Positions 1-9,489 of a stretch of 64,000 nucleotides of DNA are shown here, one piece after another. A program made the translations under genes and the position numbers. Origin of the DNA: Streptomyces indicus. GTDB lineage: Bacteria > Actinomycetota > Actinomycetes > Streptomycetales > Streptomycetaceae. The stretch is from the NCBI RefSeq assembly GCF_900100315.1, contig NZ_FNFF01000003.1:283813-347812 (forward strand), read 5' to 3'. The notes beneath the pieces were generated by a model. It was not told the DNA's origin, did not search any database, and saw only the letters and a list, made by a program, of their open reading frames with translations. The first letter of the stretch is position 1. The number at the start of each line of letters is the position of its first letter.

Positions 1-688
1 GCTGCGCGAGGCCGTGCGCGTCCGAGTCGTACGCGCAGATGCCGGCGATCGCCACCAACCCGCCGGTGGCCCGGTGCAGTTGGCGCCCCATCGCGTCCGT
101 GTAGCTGCCGCGCAGCAGCGGGGCGGCCTCGGCGTTGAGGAAGCCCACGATGCGCGCGCGGGTCGCGACGCCGCCGGTCTTGCGGTACATCTGCTCGTAG
201 TGCGCGCGGGCCGAACTCAGCATCGCGATATCGGACTTGCTCACCGGGTGCCGGCCGCCGCGCGAGACGTCCACGTCCTCCGGCGGGTTCTCCCACTCCC
301 AGACCGGCATCACGGCCGGGGTCCCGGTGACGGCCGCCGCCCCGAGCACATGGGGGCGCTGCTGCATGTCGGAGCGCCACAACGCGGTGGCCCGCTCCAC
401 GAATCCGGACAGCGAGGTGGCGGCCGGCGAGGCCTCCTGGCCGGGCACGCCGAGGCCGATGTCGTCGAGCGTGACGGTGCGCTGCAACCGGGCCGCGAGC
501 ACCTCGCAGATCAGATCGGGCACCTGGCCGCGCGGCCGCTGGCCCTTCAACCACCGCGCCACGGCCGTGTGTTCGTAGCGCAGCGCGAGTCCGCGGGCCT
601 TGCCTGCCTGGTTCACATGGGCGGCGAGGCCCGCGTGGGAGACGCCGGCCTCGTCGAGAATCGCGTCGAGCAGGGTGTTGGGCTGCAT
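1..688 (-). CDS. Transcriptional regulator-like protein, 3' end outside window
   Basis: The frame opens at the ATG ending at 688 (protein begins MQPNTLLDAILDEAG), preceded by a GGAGG ribosome site seven bases upstream, and stays open to the window edge, so only about 229 N-terminal residues are visible. The first 70 residues resemble the helix-turn-helix region of the Streptomyces regulators that join an XRE-like head to a helical or TPR-like body (NsdA-type family); the conserved stretch includes YEHTAVARWLKGQRPRG. No enzyme motif is visible. It lies downstream of the pheST block on the same strand, but 420 bases separate it from the phosphatase gene, so it probably has its own promoter. The family assignment is from pattern memory; the exact function is unknown. 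Confidence 0.75.
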   Translation of the reverse strand, partial: MQPNTLLDAILDEAGVSHAGLAAHVNQAGKARGLALRYEHTAVARWLKGQRPRGQVPDLICEVLAARLQRTVTLDDIGLGVPGQEASPAATSLSGFVERATALWRSDMQQRPHVLGAAAVTGTPAVMPVWEWENPPEDVDVSRGGRHPVSKSDIAMLSSARAHYEQMYRKTGGVATRARIVGFLNAEAAPLLRGSYTDAMGRQLHRATGGLVAIAGICAYDSDAHGLAQ

Positions 689-1060
689 CGGTGCCCTCCG
701 GTGGCTCGGTGCCGCCCAGCGTAGTCGAGCGCGTTTCACACGGGGTGCGAAACAAGTGCCCACAGTGACGGGCCGTGCACTCTGCCGTACCGGGCCGGCA
801 ATCGGTTTGGATATATGCGTCCGGCACCCCTGGACCGGACACCTTTGGCCTCGCCAGAGGCGGCCGGGCCGTCGGCTCCCCCTCGTACAGTGCGACGGCC
901 CATACCGCGCCGCCCGCCTCGACCGCCTGCCGAACTCTCCGCGGCGAGGTGGGCGGCGCCGGCCGGGCCGGTGGTCGGACTCCCGCTCGCAGGAGGGGAG
1001 TTCGCGCGGTGGCGCGCTCGACTCCGGGTAGCCGCACCGGAGGCGAACGGCTCGACCGGG
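689..1060. other. Intergenic region without a visible gene
   Basis: This stretch between the regulator start and the phosphatase 3' end holds no convincing gene on either strand; the reading frames that cross it are not supported by ribosome sites or recognisable protein. It must carry the promoter of the leftward regulator. The only AT-rich patch is around 809-817 (GGATATATG). I could not assign a confident -10/-35 pair. Confidence 0.4.
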
Positions 1061-1061
1061 C

Positions 1062-1105
1062 GCGGGTGGCAGCCCGCGGACCCGTGACCGCGGGTGGCAG
1101 CCCGC
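1062..1105 (-). repeat. Two tandem hairpins after phosphatase gene
   Basis: The sequence GCGGGTGGCAGCCCGC occurs at 1062-1077 and again at 1090-1105, a 28-base period. Each copy folds into a GCGGG/CCCGC hairpin just downstream of the phosphatase stop codon at 1109. They could act as a weak double terminator; there is no T-run. Confidence 0.6.
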
Positions 1106-1108
1106 CGG

Positions 1109-2206
1109 TCAGCTCGCCGTCCGCGCCCCGCGCACCACCGGCTCCCCCGGCTGCTGCGGCTGGTGCGGCACCTTGCGCCGCTCGTTGCGCAGCACCAGGA
1201 GCGCCATGTCGTCGGCGAGGCGGCCCCCTGTGTGCCGCAGCAAGGTGTCGCAGACGGTCTTGATGAGCTCGCCCGGCGCGCTGCGGTTGCCGGCGAGCAC
1301 GGCGGCCAGCGGGAAGAAGCGCCCGGCGGAGTCCCGTGCGTCCTCGACCCCGTCGGTGTGCAGGAGCACCGTCTCGCCGGGGCGCAGCCGGCCGCAGTGC
1401 TGCGCGGGCAGGTCGGCGGGGAGCGGGAAGGGGCCGAGCGGCGGCAGGGGTTCGCCGGCGGCGATGCGGTCGACCTGCCGGCCGAGGCGGTACGGCCAGG
1501 GGTGCCCGCAGTTGAGCGCGTACATGGAGCCGTCGGGTCGGATCTCCAGCAGCAGCACCGTCACGAACTCCTCGGCCAGCGGGCTCTCGGGCTCGCTGCT
1601 GCACGTGGCCGGGTGCTCGGCCCGTGCGCGCTCGCGCAGGTGCCGCTGCATGGCGCGCTCCAACCGGCGCAGTACGGAGCCGAGTTCGGCCTCGTCGTGC
1701 GCGGCCTCGCGGAAGCTGCCGAGCAGGGCGGCGACGGTGCCGATGGCCGCGAGTCCGTGCCCGCGCACATCGCCCATCACGACCCGTACGCCGTGATCGG
1801 TGGCCACCGCCTCGTAGAGGTCGCCGCCGACGGTCGCGGCCCGGTGGGCGCAGAGCTGGCCCGCCGCGATGGCGAGCCCGTCGAGCCGGGGCGGCAGCGG
1901 GCGGAGCAGCACGCGCTGGGCGGCACCCGCGACTTCGCGGATCTGGGCGAGCTCCTGGAGCAGGGCCCTGCGCACGCCGAGTATCAGTCCGGTGCCCACG
2001 GCGAAGAACACGGCACTGGTGGCGATCCGCGCCGTGAGCCCGTCCTGCTGGGCGAGCGGGCAGGTGAGCTTGTAGAGGATGGCGACGCCGCCCCACAAGG
2101 TGGGCAGGGCGAGGGTGACCACGCGCCGGATCCGGGAGGACTCCCCCGGAGCGGTGCGATGTCCGAGGCGCGCTCCCAGAAGCGTCCTGGACCGGATAAG
2201 GATCAT
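1109..2206 (-). CDS. Membrane-anchored PP2C/SpoIIE-type serine phosphatase
   Basis: This 365-residue protein begins with a short basic stretch followed by two hydrophobic segments (about residues 28-45 and 60-80) that should anchor it in the membrane. The rest is a SpoIIE/RsbU-type PP2C phosphatase domain: the metal-binding signatures VGGDLYEA and MGDVRGHG, then HTDGVEDARD and ADDMALLVL, are all present in order. Such enzymes dephosphorylate anti-sigma-factor antagonists in Streptomyces stress and development circuits; the partner here is unknown and no anti-sigma gene is adjacent. GGAGG lies nine bases before the ATG. It is separated from pheT by a strong terminator, so it is not part of the pheST transcript. 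Confidence 0.9.
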   Translation of the reverse strand: MILIRSRTLLGARLGHRTAPGESSRIRRVVTLALPTLWGGVAILYKLTCPLAQQDGLTARIATSAVFFAVGTGLILGVRRALLQELAQIREVAGAAQRVLLRPLPPRLDGLAIAAGQLCAHRAATVGGDLYEAVATDHGVRVVMGDVRGHGLAAIGTVAALLGSFREAAHDEAELGSVLRRLERAMQRHLRERARAEHPATCSSEPESPLAEEFVTVLLLEIRPDGSMYALNCGHPWPYRLGRQVDRIAAGEPLPPLGPFPLPADLPAQHCGRLRPGETVLLHTDGVEDARDSAGRFFPLAAVLAGNRSAPGELIKTVCDTLLRHTGGRLADDMALLVLRNERRKVPHQPQQPGEPVVRGARTAS

Positions 2207-2367
2207 CGCCGACGGCCTCCCTAAGGCCCTTGTCCAGCAGGGGCCGGCCCCGAGAAGGGTGCGTAAACCGGGTCACCAGGCGTGACGGCTTCGGCGTACG
2301 GCCGGATCGATTCTGTCCACGGGCTGGCCCGATCGGGCCATGGAGTCGGTTCTTCTCACCCGAACGA

Positions 2368-2405
2368 GTGAGGGGCGCACTTGGGTCTCCAAGTGCGCCC
2401 CTCAC
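2368..2405 (-). terminator. Strong hairpin terminator after pheT
   Basis: A perfect 17-base-pair inverted repeat (2368-2384 with 2389-2405) closes a four-base loop GTCT. It lies about 85 bases downstream of the pheT stop codon. Streptomyces terminators often lack a T-run, as here. Confidence 0.85.
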
Positions 2406-2488
2406 CAGGGGTTTTGCGCCTCTGCGCTACGGGCTCGTGCGCCCCGCAGCGCTCAGGCGGCCGCGGCCGCTGACGGACCGTGGGCCGC

Positions 2489-5017
2489 TTACGCCCCGCG
2501 CAGCACCGCGCCGGTGTGCTCGGCGGCCAGGGCCACCGCGGCGTCACGGGCGGCCGAGACCTCCTCGGCGGTCAGGGTGCGGTCGGGGGCGCGGAAGCGC
2601 AGCGCGTACGCGAGCGACTTCTTGCCCTCGCCGACCTGGTCGCCGGTGTAGACGTCGAACAGGCGGATGTCCTCGAGCAGTTCACCGGCGCCGCCGCGCA
2701 GGTAGTACTCGACCATGGCGGCCGGACGGTCGCTGTCCACGACGAGCGCGACGTCCTGCGTGGCCACCGGGAAGGTGGAGATCCGCGGCGCCTGGAGCGT
2801 GCCGTCGACGGCCTGCTCGACGAGGTCGAGGTTCAGCTCCATCGCGCAGGTGCGCGCCGGCAGGCCGAAGGCCTTGACCACGCGCGGGTGCAGCTCGCCC
2901 GCGTGACCGACGAGGGTCTTCACCCCGTCGACGACCACGGACAGCTCGGCGCACCGGCCCGGGTGCCAGGGACCGTACTGGCCCTGGTCGATGAGCAGGT
3001 CGACGCCCGCTTCGGCGGCGATGCTGCGCGCGGCCTCCACGGCGTCCGCCCAGTCGGCCGGACGGCCCTTGCCCCACCAGCCGGCCTGCTCGCGGGCGCC
3101 CGCGAGGACGACCGCGGCGTGCCGCGGCTGGACGGGCAGCTGGGCGTTGAGCCCGGCCAGCTCCTCGTCCGTGGGACGGCGGTCGACCGGCAGACGCACC
3201 GCGGTGCCGACTCCGTCGCCCGGCTGGAAGACCAGACCGGTCTCGAAGAGCGCGAGGTCGTGGCTGCCCCGGCCGTCGTTGCGGCGCAGCGCCTGGAGCA
3301 GGCCGGGCAGCAGCGTCGTACGAAGAGCGGGCTCCTCGTCCGAGAGCGGGTTGACCAGCTTGACGACCTGGCGGGCCGGGTCGTCCTTCTCCAGCAGGAG
3401 CTGGTCGAAGACCTGCTCGCCGATGAACGGGTAGCTGAGCGCCTCGACGTAACCGGCACCCGCGAGGGCGCGGCCGACGCGGCGGTGCAGCCGCTGGCGG
3501 TCGGTCAGACCCATGCCCGCGGGGGGCTTGGGCAGCGTCGAGGGCAGGTTCTCGTAGCCCTCGAGGCGGATGACCTCCTCGGCCAGGTCGTTCGGGTCGG
3601 TCAGGTCGGGACGCCAGGACGGCACGGTGACGACGAGCTCGTCCTGCCCGTACACATCGCAGCCGACCTCCTGGAGCCGCCGTACGACGGTCTCGCGGCC
3701 GTACTCCACACCCGCCACCTTGTCCGGGTGGTTCGCCGGGATGGTGATGGTGTGCGGCGCGTTCGGCGCGATGACCTCGGTGACGCCGGCCTCGGCGGTG
3801 CCGCCCGCGAGCAGCACGAGCAGGTCGACGGTGCGCTGTGCGGCGGCGGCCGCGGCCTGCGGGTCGACACCGCGCTCGAAGCGCCGGGACGCCTCGGAGG
3901 ACAGCTTGTGCCGGCGCGCGGTGCGCGCGATGGACAGCGCGTCGAAGTGCGCGGCCTCGATGACGACCTCGGTGGTGCCCTGGGCCAGGCCCGTCTCCGG
4001 GTCCACCACGGGATCGGCGATCTCGGTGTTGGCGCCGCCCATGACACCCGCGAGACCGATCGGGCCACGGCTGTCCGTGATCAGCAGGTCCTCGGCGTCC
4101 AGCACGCGCTCGACACCGTCGAGGGTCGTGAACTTCTCGCCGGCCTCGGCACGGCGCACGCCGATCGGGCCCTCGATGAGGTTCCGGTCGTACGTGTGCA
4201 GGGGCTGGCCGAGCTCCAGCATCACGTAGTTCGCGACGTCGACCGCGAGCGAGATGGGGCGCATCCCGGCCTTCTGCAGCCGGCGCTGCAGCCAGATCGG
4301 GGAGCGGGCCTCGGGCGACAGGCCCACGACCGTACGGGCCGTGAAGCGGTCGCAGCCGATCGGGTCGGCGATCTGCACGGGGTGGCCGAAGGAGTTCGGC
4401 GCGGGCACGTCGAGCAGCGCCGGGTCGCGCAGCGGCAGACCGTACGCGGTGGCGGCCTCGCGGGCCACGCCGCGCATCGACAGACAGTAGCCGCGGTCGG
4501 GCGTGACGGCGATGTCCAGGACCTCGTCGTACAGCTCGAGCAGCTTCGTGGCATCGGTGCCGATCTCGTGCTCGGGCGGCAGGACGATGATGCCCTTGGT
4601 GCCGTCGTCGCCCATGCCCAGCTCGTCGCTGGAGCAGATCATGCCGCGCGACATCCGGCCGTACGTCTTGCGCTCGCCGATCCGGAAGTCACCGGGCAGC
4701 ACGGCGCCGGGCAGCGCCACGACGACCTTGTCGCCCTCGGCGAAGTTCCGGGCGCCGCAGATGATCTCCTGGGGCTCGCCGGTGCCGTTGGCCTGGCCGA
4801 CGTCGACCGTGCAGAAGCGGATGGGCTTCTTGAACTCGGTCAGCTCCTCGATGGTGAGGACCTTGCCGACCACGAGCGGGCCGGTCAGGCCCGCACCCAG
4901 CTGCTCGACGGTCTCGACCTCCAGGCCGACACCGATGAGCTTCTCCTGTACGTCACGGCCGGTGGCGTCCGCCGGCAGGTCGACGTACTCCCGCAGCCAA
5001 GAAAGCGGGACCCGCAT
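2489..5017 (-). CDS. pheT: Phenylalanine--tRNA ligase beta subunit
   Basis: This 842-residue protein is the beta chain of the alpha2-beta2 phenylalanyl-tRNA synthetase. It starts [15 protein letters not shown], typical of bacterial PheT. The order of parts follows the family: N-terminal region with the OB-fold tRNA-binding domain (roughly residues 40-155), the B3/B4 editing region in the middle, the B5 domain (about 405-480), the catalytic-like core, and a C-terminal ferredoxin-fold anticodon-binding domain (about 745-840). Its ATG overlaps the pheS stop by one base (TGATG), so translation should be coupled and give equal subunits. Length is normal for the family. A strong hairpin follows the gene. 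Confidence 0.98.
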   Translation of the reverse strand: MRVPLSWLREYVDLPADATGRDVQEKLIGVGLEVETVEQLGAGLTGPLVVGKVLTIEELTEFKKPIRFCTVDVGQANGTGEPQEIICGARNFAEGDKVVVALPGAVLPGDFRIGERKTYGRMSRGMICSSDELGMGDDGTKGIIVLPPEHEIGTDATKLLELYDEVLDIAVTPDRGYCLSMRGVAREAATAYGLPLRDPALLDVPAPNSFGHPVQIADPIGCDRFTARTVVGLSPEARSPIWLQRRLQKAGMRPISLAVDVANYVMLELGQPLHTYDRNLIEGPIGVRRAEAGEKFTTLDGVERVLDAEDLLITDSRGPIGLAGVMGGANTEIADPVVDPETGLAQGTTEVVIEAAHFDALSIARTARRHKLSSEASRRFERGVDPQAAAAAAQRTVDLLVLLAGGTAEAGVTEVIAPNAPHTITIPANHPDKVAGVEYGRETVVRRLQEVGCDVYGQDELVVTVPSWRPDLTDPNDLAEEVIRLEGYENLPSTLPKPPAGMGLTDRQRLHRRVGRALAGAGYVEALSYPFIGEQVFDQLLLEKDDPARQVVKLVNPLSDEEPALRTTLLPGLLQALRRNDGRGSHDLALFETGLVFQPGDGVGTAVRLPVDRRPTDEELAGLNAQLPVQPRHAAVVLAGAREQAGWWGKGRPADWADAVEAARSIAAEAGVDLLIDQGQYGPWHPGRCAELSVVVDGVKTLVGHAGELHPRVVKAFGLPARTCAMELNLDLVEQAVDGTLQAPRISTFPVATQDVALVVDSDRPAAMVEYYLRGGAGELLEDIRLFDVYTGDQVGEGKKSLAYALRFRAPDRTLTAEEVSAARDAAVALAAEHTGAVLRGA

Positions 5018-6156
5018 CAGATCTCCATCCCGAACGGCCGGGTGAACCGGACGTCACCCTCGACCATGTCTCGCATGTCTTCGACGTTGTGGCGGAACAT
5101 GAGCATGCGCTCGATGCCGAAGCCGAACGCGAATCCGCTGTACTTCTCGGGGTCCACACCGCAGGCGACGAGCACGCGCGGGTTGACCATGCCGCAGCCG
5201 CCGAGCTCGATCCAGCCCTCGCTGGAGCAGGTGCGGCAGGGCTTGTCGGGGTTGCCCACCGACTCGCCGCGGCACACGTAGCAGAGCATGTCCATCTCGG
5301 CGGACGGCTCGGTGAACGGGAAGTAGTTCGGGCGCAGCCGCGTCTTCATGTCCGCACCGAAGAGCGCCTTGACCATGTGGTCGAGGGTGCCCTTGAGGTC
5401 CGACATGGTCAGGCCCTCGTCGATGGCGAGCAGCTCGATCTGGTGGAAGACCGGGGTGTGCGTGGCGTCCAGCTCGTCCGTGCGGTACACGCGGCCGGGG
5501 CACACGATGTACACCGGCAGCTCACGGTCGAGCAGCGCGCGGGCCTGCACCGGCGAGGTGTGGGTGCGCAGGACGATGCCGGACTCGTCGTCGACGGTCG
5601 GCTTGCCGTCCTCGCGGGTGCCCTGGACGAAGAAGGTGTCCTGGGTCTGGCGCGCGGGGTGGTCGGGCACGAAGTTGAGCGCGTCGAAGTTGAACCACTC
5701 GGCCTCGACCTCGGGGCCCTCGGCGATCTCGTATCCCATGGACACGAAGACGTCCGCGACCCGCTCCATCATCGTGGTCAGCGGGTGCCGGGCGCCGGCC
5801 GGTACGCGGTCGTGGGGCAGCGTCACATCGACGGCCTCTTCGACGAGCACACGGGCGTCACGCTCGGCCTCGAGCTCGGCCTGGCGGCCGGCGAGCGCCT
5901 TGCTGACGGCGCCGCGGGCCTGGCCGATGCGCTTGCCGGCCTCGGCCTTGGCCTGCGGGGGCAGCGCGCCGATCTCGCGGTTGGCGAGCGCGAGCGGCGA
6001 GGTGCCGCCGGTGTGCGCGACCTTGGCGGCCTGGAGCGCGTCGAGGTCACCCGCGGCGGCGAAGGCGTCGAGCGCCTCGTCCCGCATGCGCTCGATCTCT
6101 TCCGGTTTCAAGGCTTCGACCTCAACAGGGTCGTACGACTTATTGGGTGCCGACAT
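5017..6156 (-). CDS. pheS: Phenylalanine--tRNA ligase alpha subunit
   Basis: The 379-residue alpha chain carries the class II catalytic core: motif 2 near residues 221-241 ([16 protein letters not shown]) and motif 3 near 341-353 ([13 protein letters not shown]), after an N-terminal coiled-coil arm (about 1-100) that contacts tRNA. A four-cysteine group (C292, C295, C307, C310) forms the zinc-ribbon-like insert also known in Gram-positive PheS. I chose the ATG at 6156 because it gives the usual [10 protein letters not shown] start and has GGGAAGAG just upstream; an in-frame ATG 36 bases earlier is a possible longer start. The first gene of the pheST pair; it overlaps pheT by one base. Confidence 0.97.
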   Translation of the reverse strand: MSAPNKSYDPVEVEALKPEEIERMRDEALDAFAAAGDLDALQAAKVAHTGGTSPLALANREIGALPPQAKAEAGKRIGQARGAVSKALAGRQAELEAERDARVLVEEAVDVTLPHDRVPAGARHPLTTMMERVADVFVSMGYEIAEGPEVEAEWFNFDALNFVPDHPARQTQDTFFVQGTREDGKPTVDDESGIVLRTHTSPVQARALLDRELPVYIVCPGRVYRTDELDATHTPVFHQIELLAIDEGLTMSDLKGTLDHMVKALFGADMKTRLRPNYFPFTEPSAEMDMLCYVCRGESVGNPDKPCRTCSSEGWIELGGCGMVNPRVLVACGVDPEKYSGFAFGFGIERMLMFRHNVEDMRDMVEGDVRFTRPFGMEI

Positions 6157-6240
6157 CTCTTCCCGTGCTTCCGATTGGCTGGCTGGTCTCATCTGGGACC
6201 GCAGACCGCGCCCACGCAGACACAAATGCGCCAAGGGCCG

Positions 6241-6246
6241 AGTCTA
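6241..6246 (-). promoter_or_regulatory. pheS: Candidate pheS -10 element
   Basis: Reading leftward, TAGACT lies 84 bases before the pheS ATG and matches the Streptomyces vegetative -10 pattern. The -35 region at the expected distance is poor, so this is only a candidate. The leader between it and pheS shows no T-box-like specifier or terminator that I can recognise. Confidence 0.35.
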
Positions 6247-6312
6247 ACGGGGTGACAGAGTGGCGATGACGCCCGTGGGAGGGGCTGAAGGCCTGATAAG
6301 CGGTGTTCGCGC

Positions 6313-7443
6313 CTAGAGCAGGTAGCCCGGAGTACCCACGGGCAACGTAAATCGGAACTCCGCGCCGCCCGCGGGGCCGCGGCCGACGGTGATCGTCCCG
6401 CCGTGCGCCTCGACGATGCCCTTGACGATGTAGAGCCCCAGGCCGGTGCCACCGCGCTTGCTTCCCCGCCAGAAGCGGGTGAAGACACGGCCCATCGACT
6501 CCTCGGGGATGCCGGGGCCTTCGTCGCTCACGGTGACTGCCGTCCCTTCCAGGGGGCTTGTCTGGGGTGCCACGTCAATGGTGACGGTCCCCTCGCCGTG
6601 GCGCACGGCATTTTCCAGAAGGTTGGAGAGCACCTGGTCGATCTTGTCGGGATCGGCCCACAGGTCGGGCAGCGGCTGCTGAAGCCGTACGAGGAACCGG
6701 TCCGGCGCCTGCCCCGCGGCCACATGCGCCTGGATGTGCCGCCCGACGGCGGCCGGCAGGTCCACGGGCTGCCGGCGCAGCTCGAGCCGGCCCGAGTCGA
6801 TCCTCGAAATGTCGAGCAGCTCGGCGATCAGCCGCGTCACCCGGTTCGCGTCGGCGTCGACCGTCTCGAGCATCAGCTTCTTCTGGTCGTCGGTGAACCG
6901 CTCCCACTTGGCGAGCAGCGTCGCCGTGAAGCCCTTGACCGAGGTGAGCGGGGAACGCAGCTCGTGCGCGACGGTCGCTATCAGCTCGGCGTGGCTCCGC
7001 TCCGTACGGCGCCTGGCCTCGGTGTCCCTGATGCTGATCACGAGCCGGTGCAGGGGCCCGGTGGGCCGCGTCCGCACGTAGCGCGCGGAGACCAGCACCT
7101 CACGGCCGCCGGGCAGCAGCAGATTGCGCTCGGGCTGTCCGATCCGGATCGCCAGACCGCCGTACGGATCGGTCAGCTGCCACCAGCGCCGGCCTTCGAG
7201 GTCCTCCAGCGGCAGGGCGTCCTCGACGGACTGCCCGAGGGCTTCTTCCGGGCATACGGCGGTGATGCGGGCGGCCGCCGCGTTGAAGCAGACCACCCGG
7301 CCCTTCTCGTCGGCGACGACGAGGCCGTCGGGCAAGTCGTCGGGATCCAGGCCGAGTTCGGCCGCCGGGGAGTCGATACGGGGCGCGGCAGGGCGCGGCA
7401 CGGAGCGGTGTGCTCCGGCCTGTCTGCTGATGCCGACACTCAT
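6313..7443 (-). CDS. PAS-domain sensor histidine kinase (orphan)
   Basis: This protein of about 376 residues has no obvious membrane segment and is probably cytosolic. A PAS-like domain occupies roughly residues 35-150 (GLVVADEKGRVVCFN at its start). Then come the HisKA phospho-acceptor box (IATVAHELRSPLTSVKGF, histidine about residue 167), an N box (LLENAVRHG), G1 (DEGPGIPEE) and G2 (GTGLGLYIVKG) of the HATPase domain. No response regulator is adjacent, so its partner lies elsewhere. I chose the ATG at 7443 (MSVGISRQ); a GTG 15 bases upstream is an alternative. It lies between trmH-like and pheS genes, the same order I recall in other Streptomyces. Confidence 0.92.
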   Translation of the reverse strand: MSVGISRQAGAHRSVPRPAAPRIDSPAAELGLDPDDLPDGLVVADEKGRVVCFNAAAARITAVCPEEALGQSVEDALPLEDLEGRRWWQLTDPYGGLAIRIGQPERNLLLPGGREVLVSARYVRTRPTGPLHRLVISIRDTEARRRTERSHAELIATVAHELRSPLTSVKGFTATLLAKWERFTDDQKKLMLETVDADANRVTRLIAELLDISRIDSGRLELRRQPVDLPAAVGRHIQAHVAAGQAPDRFLVRLQQPLPDLWADPDKIDQVLSNLLENAVRHGEGTVTIDVAPQTSPLEGTAVTVSDEGPGIPEESMGRVFTRFWRGSKRGGTGLGLYIVKGIVEAHGGTITVGRGPAGGAEFRFTLPVGTPGYLL

Positions 7444-7550
7444 GTCCCCGTACCCCACCTCTCGACTCGGTCAGTGGGCCCCCGAGCCCGCCACACTACT
7501 AGCTGAGGGTGACGGTAGGGGTGCCCCGTGTACCGGTGAAGGTGAAAGTT

Positions 7551-7590
7551 CGGCGAGTACGGGGTCGGGCCGGCGAATACGGGTCAGGAA
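7551..7590 (-). repeat. 20-base tandem duplication across the methyltransferase stop
   Basis: CGGCGAGTACGGGGTCGGGC (7551-7570) is followed directly by CGGCGAATACGGGTCAGGAA (7571-7590). The second copy contains the stop codon and last codons of the methyltransferase; the first is a diverged copy just downstream of the stop. Confidence 0.65.
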
Positions 7591-8426
7591 CGGGGCGCGG
7601 TCCTGCGCTGGGCGCGTGCGGAGGCGTAGAGGCACACGGCGGCCGCGGTGGCGAGGTTGAGGCTCTCGGCCTTGCCGTGGATGGGCACGCGCACCACGGC
7701 GTCCGCGAGTGCGCGGGTCTCCTCCGGCAGCCCCCAGGCCTCGTTGCCGAAGACCCAGGCGGTGGGCACGCCCATGGTGCCCTTGTCGAGCTCGTCGTCG
7801 AGGTCGTCCTGCCCGGCCCCGTCCGCGGCGACGATCCGTACGCCCGCCTCCTTCAGTCCCTGTACGGCCTCCTCGACCGGCACACCGACGGCGACGGGCA
7901 GATGGAAGTGCGAACCGACCGACGCCCGCACGGACTTGGGGTTGTACAGGTCCACCGACGCGTCCGTGAGCACGACGGCGTCGGCGCCCGCCGCATCGGC
8001 ACACCGCAGCACGGTGCCGGCGTTCCCGGGGTCGCGCACATGCGCCAGGACGGCGACGAGCTTGGGCTTCGCGGCCAGGATCTCCGCGAAAGGCGTGTCC
8101 AGGAACCGGCACACCCCGACGAGCCCCTGCGGCGTGACCGTGGTCGAGATATCGGCGATCACGGCCTCGTCGGCCAGATGCACCCGCGCCCCGGCCTTGT
8201 GCGCGCTCTCGATGATGTCGGCGTACCGCTCGGCGGCCTCGACGGTGCTGAACAGCTCGACGAGGGTGGGCTCACCCTGCACGTCGTGCCCCGCCGCTTC
8301 CCGTACGGCCTGCGGCCCCTCGGCGAGGAACAACCGCTCCTTGGTCCGGAAATTCCGCTTCCCGAGCCGCCGCGCGGCGGCAACACGGGAGGACTTGGGA
8401 GAGATCAGCTCAGGGGCGGAAGCCAT
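7584..8426 (-). CDS. TrmH/SpoU-family RNA 2'-O-methyltransferase
   Basis: The 280-residue protein is a SPOUT-class methyltransferase that would transfer a methyl group from S-adenosylmethionine to a ribose 2'-OH in rRNA or tRNA. The N-terminal 90 residues form the SpoU substrate-binding domain (FLAEGPQAVREA). The catalytic knot carries the three family motifs: VRDPGNAGTVLRCADAAG (about residue 131), VFGNEAWGLPEE (about 222) and VRVPIHGKAESLNLATA (about 244). The exact RNA target cannot be read from sequence; relatives include the thiostrepton-resistance enzyme Tsr, but the close family is housekeeping. It follows rplT on the same strand but is separated by a terminator and a repeat, so it is probably transcribed on its own. 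Confidence 0.93.
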   Translation of the reverse strand: MASAPELISPKSSRVAAARRLGKRNFRTKERLFLAEGPQAVREAAGHDVQGEPTLVELFSTVEAAERYADIIESAHKAGARVHLADEAVIADISTTVTPQGLVGVCRFLDTPFAEILAAKPKLVAVLAHVRDPGNAGTVLRCADAAGADAVVLTDASVDLYNPKSVRASVGSHFHLPVAVGVPVEEAVQGLKEAGVRIVAADGAGQDDLDDELDKGTMGVPTAWVFGNEAWGLPEETRALADAVVRVPIHGKAESLNLATAAAVCLYASARAQRRTAPRS

Positions 8427-8464
8427 GAATCAACCTTAGGCATTCAGATCAGGGGCGCGGGATC

Positions 8465-8585
8465 AGGGGCGCGGGGAACTGCGCAACATGAGGCGCGCGA
8501 AGCGTGCCGAATGAGGGGCGCGGGGAACTGCGCAACATGAGGCGCGCGAAGCGTGCCGAATGAGGGGCGCGGGGAACTGCGCGCC
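8465..8585. repeat. 49-base tandem repeat, 2.4 copies
   Basis: Units at 8465-8513 and 8514-8562 are identical, and a third partial copy begins at 8563 and diverges after about 20 bases. Each unit begins AGGGGCGCGGGGAACTGCGC, a word I recognise as very common between Streptomyces genes. A short partial copy also lies at 8449-8462. It sits between the rplT terminator and the methyltransferase start. Confidence 0.9.
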
Positions 8586-8646
8586 CAGCCACGACGATGC
8601 CGCAGCCGGCGGACGACGTAGCGGGGCAGATGCGCATCCGAACGCA

Positions 8647-8682
8647 ATCGGACCCGCGGACCATAGGGTCCACGGGTCCGAT
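8647..8682 (-). terminator. Terminator of the infC-rpmI-rplT operon
   Basis: ATCGGACCCG (8647-8656) pairs with CGGGTCCGAT (8673-8682), and GGACC/GGTCC extends the stem inside with one mismatch. It lies 24 bases downstream of the rplT stop. Confidence 0.85.
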
Positions 8683-8705
8683 CAGGGCGCTCAAGAGCGC
8701 AAAGC

Positions 8706-9092
8706 TCAGGCAGCAGCCTTCGGCGCGTTGACGTCAGCCGGCAGAGCCTTCTGCGCAACCTCGACCAGCGCGGCGAACGCGTTCGCGTCGTTGACCGCGA
8801 GCTCCGCCAGGATCTTGCGGTCGACCTCGATGTTCGCGGCCTTCAGACCCTGGATGAAGCGGTTGTAGGTGATGCCGTTGGCGCGGGCAGCGGCGTTGAT
8901 GCGCTGGATCCACAGCTGACGGAAGTCGCCCTTGCGCTTCTTGCGGTCGTTGTAGTTGTAGACCAGCGAGTGGGTGACCTGCTCCTTGGCCTTGCGGTAC
9001 AGGCGCGAACGCTGACCACGGTAGCCAGAGGCCTGCTCGAGGATCGCCCGACGCTTCTTGTGCGCGTTCACCGCGCGCTTGACGCGTGCCAC
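8706..9092 (-). CDS. rplT: 50S ribosomal protein L20
   Basis: This 128-residue protein is ribosomal protein L20, an early assembly protein that binds 23S rRNA. It begins [18 protein letters not shown] and keeps the whole conserved core ([31 protein letters not shown]). It is the last gene of infC-rpmI-rplT and is followed by a strong terminator. In several bacteria L20 represses its own operon by binding a leader; whether that happens here is not visible directly, but the hairpins in this operon are candidates. Confidence 0.99.
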   Translation of the reverse strand: MARVKRAVNAHKKRRAILEQASGYRGQRSRLYRKAKEQVTHSLVYNYNDRKKRKGDFRQLWIQRINAAARANGITYNRFIQGLKAANIEVDRKILAELAVNDANAFAALVEVAQKALPADVNAPKAAA

Positions 9093-9165
9093 TTTTAACT
9101 CCTTGTAGCGGGGCCGTGGTTGTGTTCACACGGCCCAAGTTCGAATAGGTCCCGGTCCAGGCGTC

Positions 9166-9190
9166 CGGCCCCCGCCCACAGCGGGGGCCG
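9166..9190 (-). other. Hairpin between rpmI and rplT
   Basis: CGGCCCCCGC (9166-9175) pairs perfectly with GCGGGGGCCG (9181-9190) around a five-base loop, just downstream of the rpmI stop. It could be a processing, attenuation or L20-binding site. Confidence 0.6.
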
Positions 9191-9195
9191 CGACG

Positions 9196-9390
9196 TCACT
9201 TGCCGAGAAGCTTCTTGATCTTCTTGGCGTCGCCCGGGGCCATCTCGGCGTTGCCGGTGAGGCGACGCGTCAGGCGCGACGACTTGTGCTCGAGCAGGTG
9301 GCGCTTGCCGGCGCGCTCACGGAGCACCTTGCCGGAGCCGGTGACCTTGAAGCGCTTGCTGGCACCGCTGTGCGACTTGTTCTTCGGCAT
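9196..9390 (-). CDS. rpmI: 50S ribosomal protein L35
   Basis: A 64-residue, very basic protein beginning [20 protein letters not shown], the standard start of bacterial L35, and ending in the family KKIKKLLGK tail. It is the middle gene of infC-rpmI-rplT. The gaps on both sides (about 100 bases) each hold a hairpin, which suggests that expression within the operon is tuned between genes. Confidence 0.99.
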   Translation of the reverse strand: MPKNKSHSGASKRFKVTGSGKVLRERAGKRHLLEHKSSRLTRRLTGNAEMAPGDAKKIKKLLGK

Positions 9391-9415
9391 AGCGCCGTTC
9401 TCTCCTCGTCAGTGG

Positions 9416-9449
9416 CGCTCCCCCGGCGTGAAACCGGCAGGCGGGAGCG
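9416..9449 (-). other. Hairpin between infC and rpmI
   Basis: CGCTCCC (9416-9422) pairs with GGGAGCG (9443-9449), with an inner CCGG/CCGG pair (9423-9426, 9434-9437). It lies between the infC stop and the rpmI start and may modulate read-through or RNA stability. Confidence 0.5.
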
Positions 9450-9489
9450 TCAGTTGTATCGGTTGGCGATCCTGGGCTCGCGCCCCGGA

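Noticed and set aside
2480..5281. Very long rightward open frame opposite pheT and pheS
   Set aside because: It is antisense to two certain genes, has no ribosome site and no recognisable protein. Long antisense frames are expected at this GC content.
6157..6312. T-box or leader-peptide control of pheST
   Set aside because: I found no specifier stem, antiterminator pair or leader peptide with Phe codons in the leader.
8465..8585. CRISPR-like repeats
   Set aside because: The units are directly adjacent without spacers and no cas gene is present.
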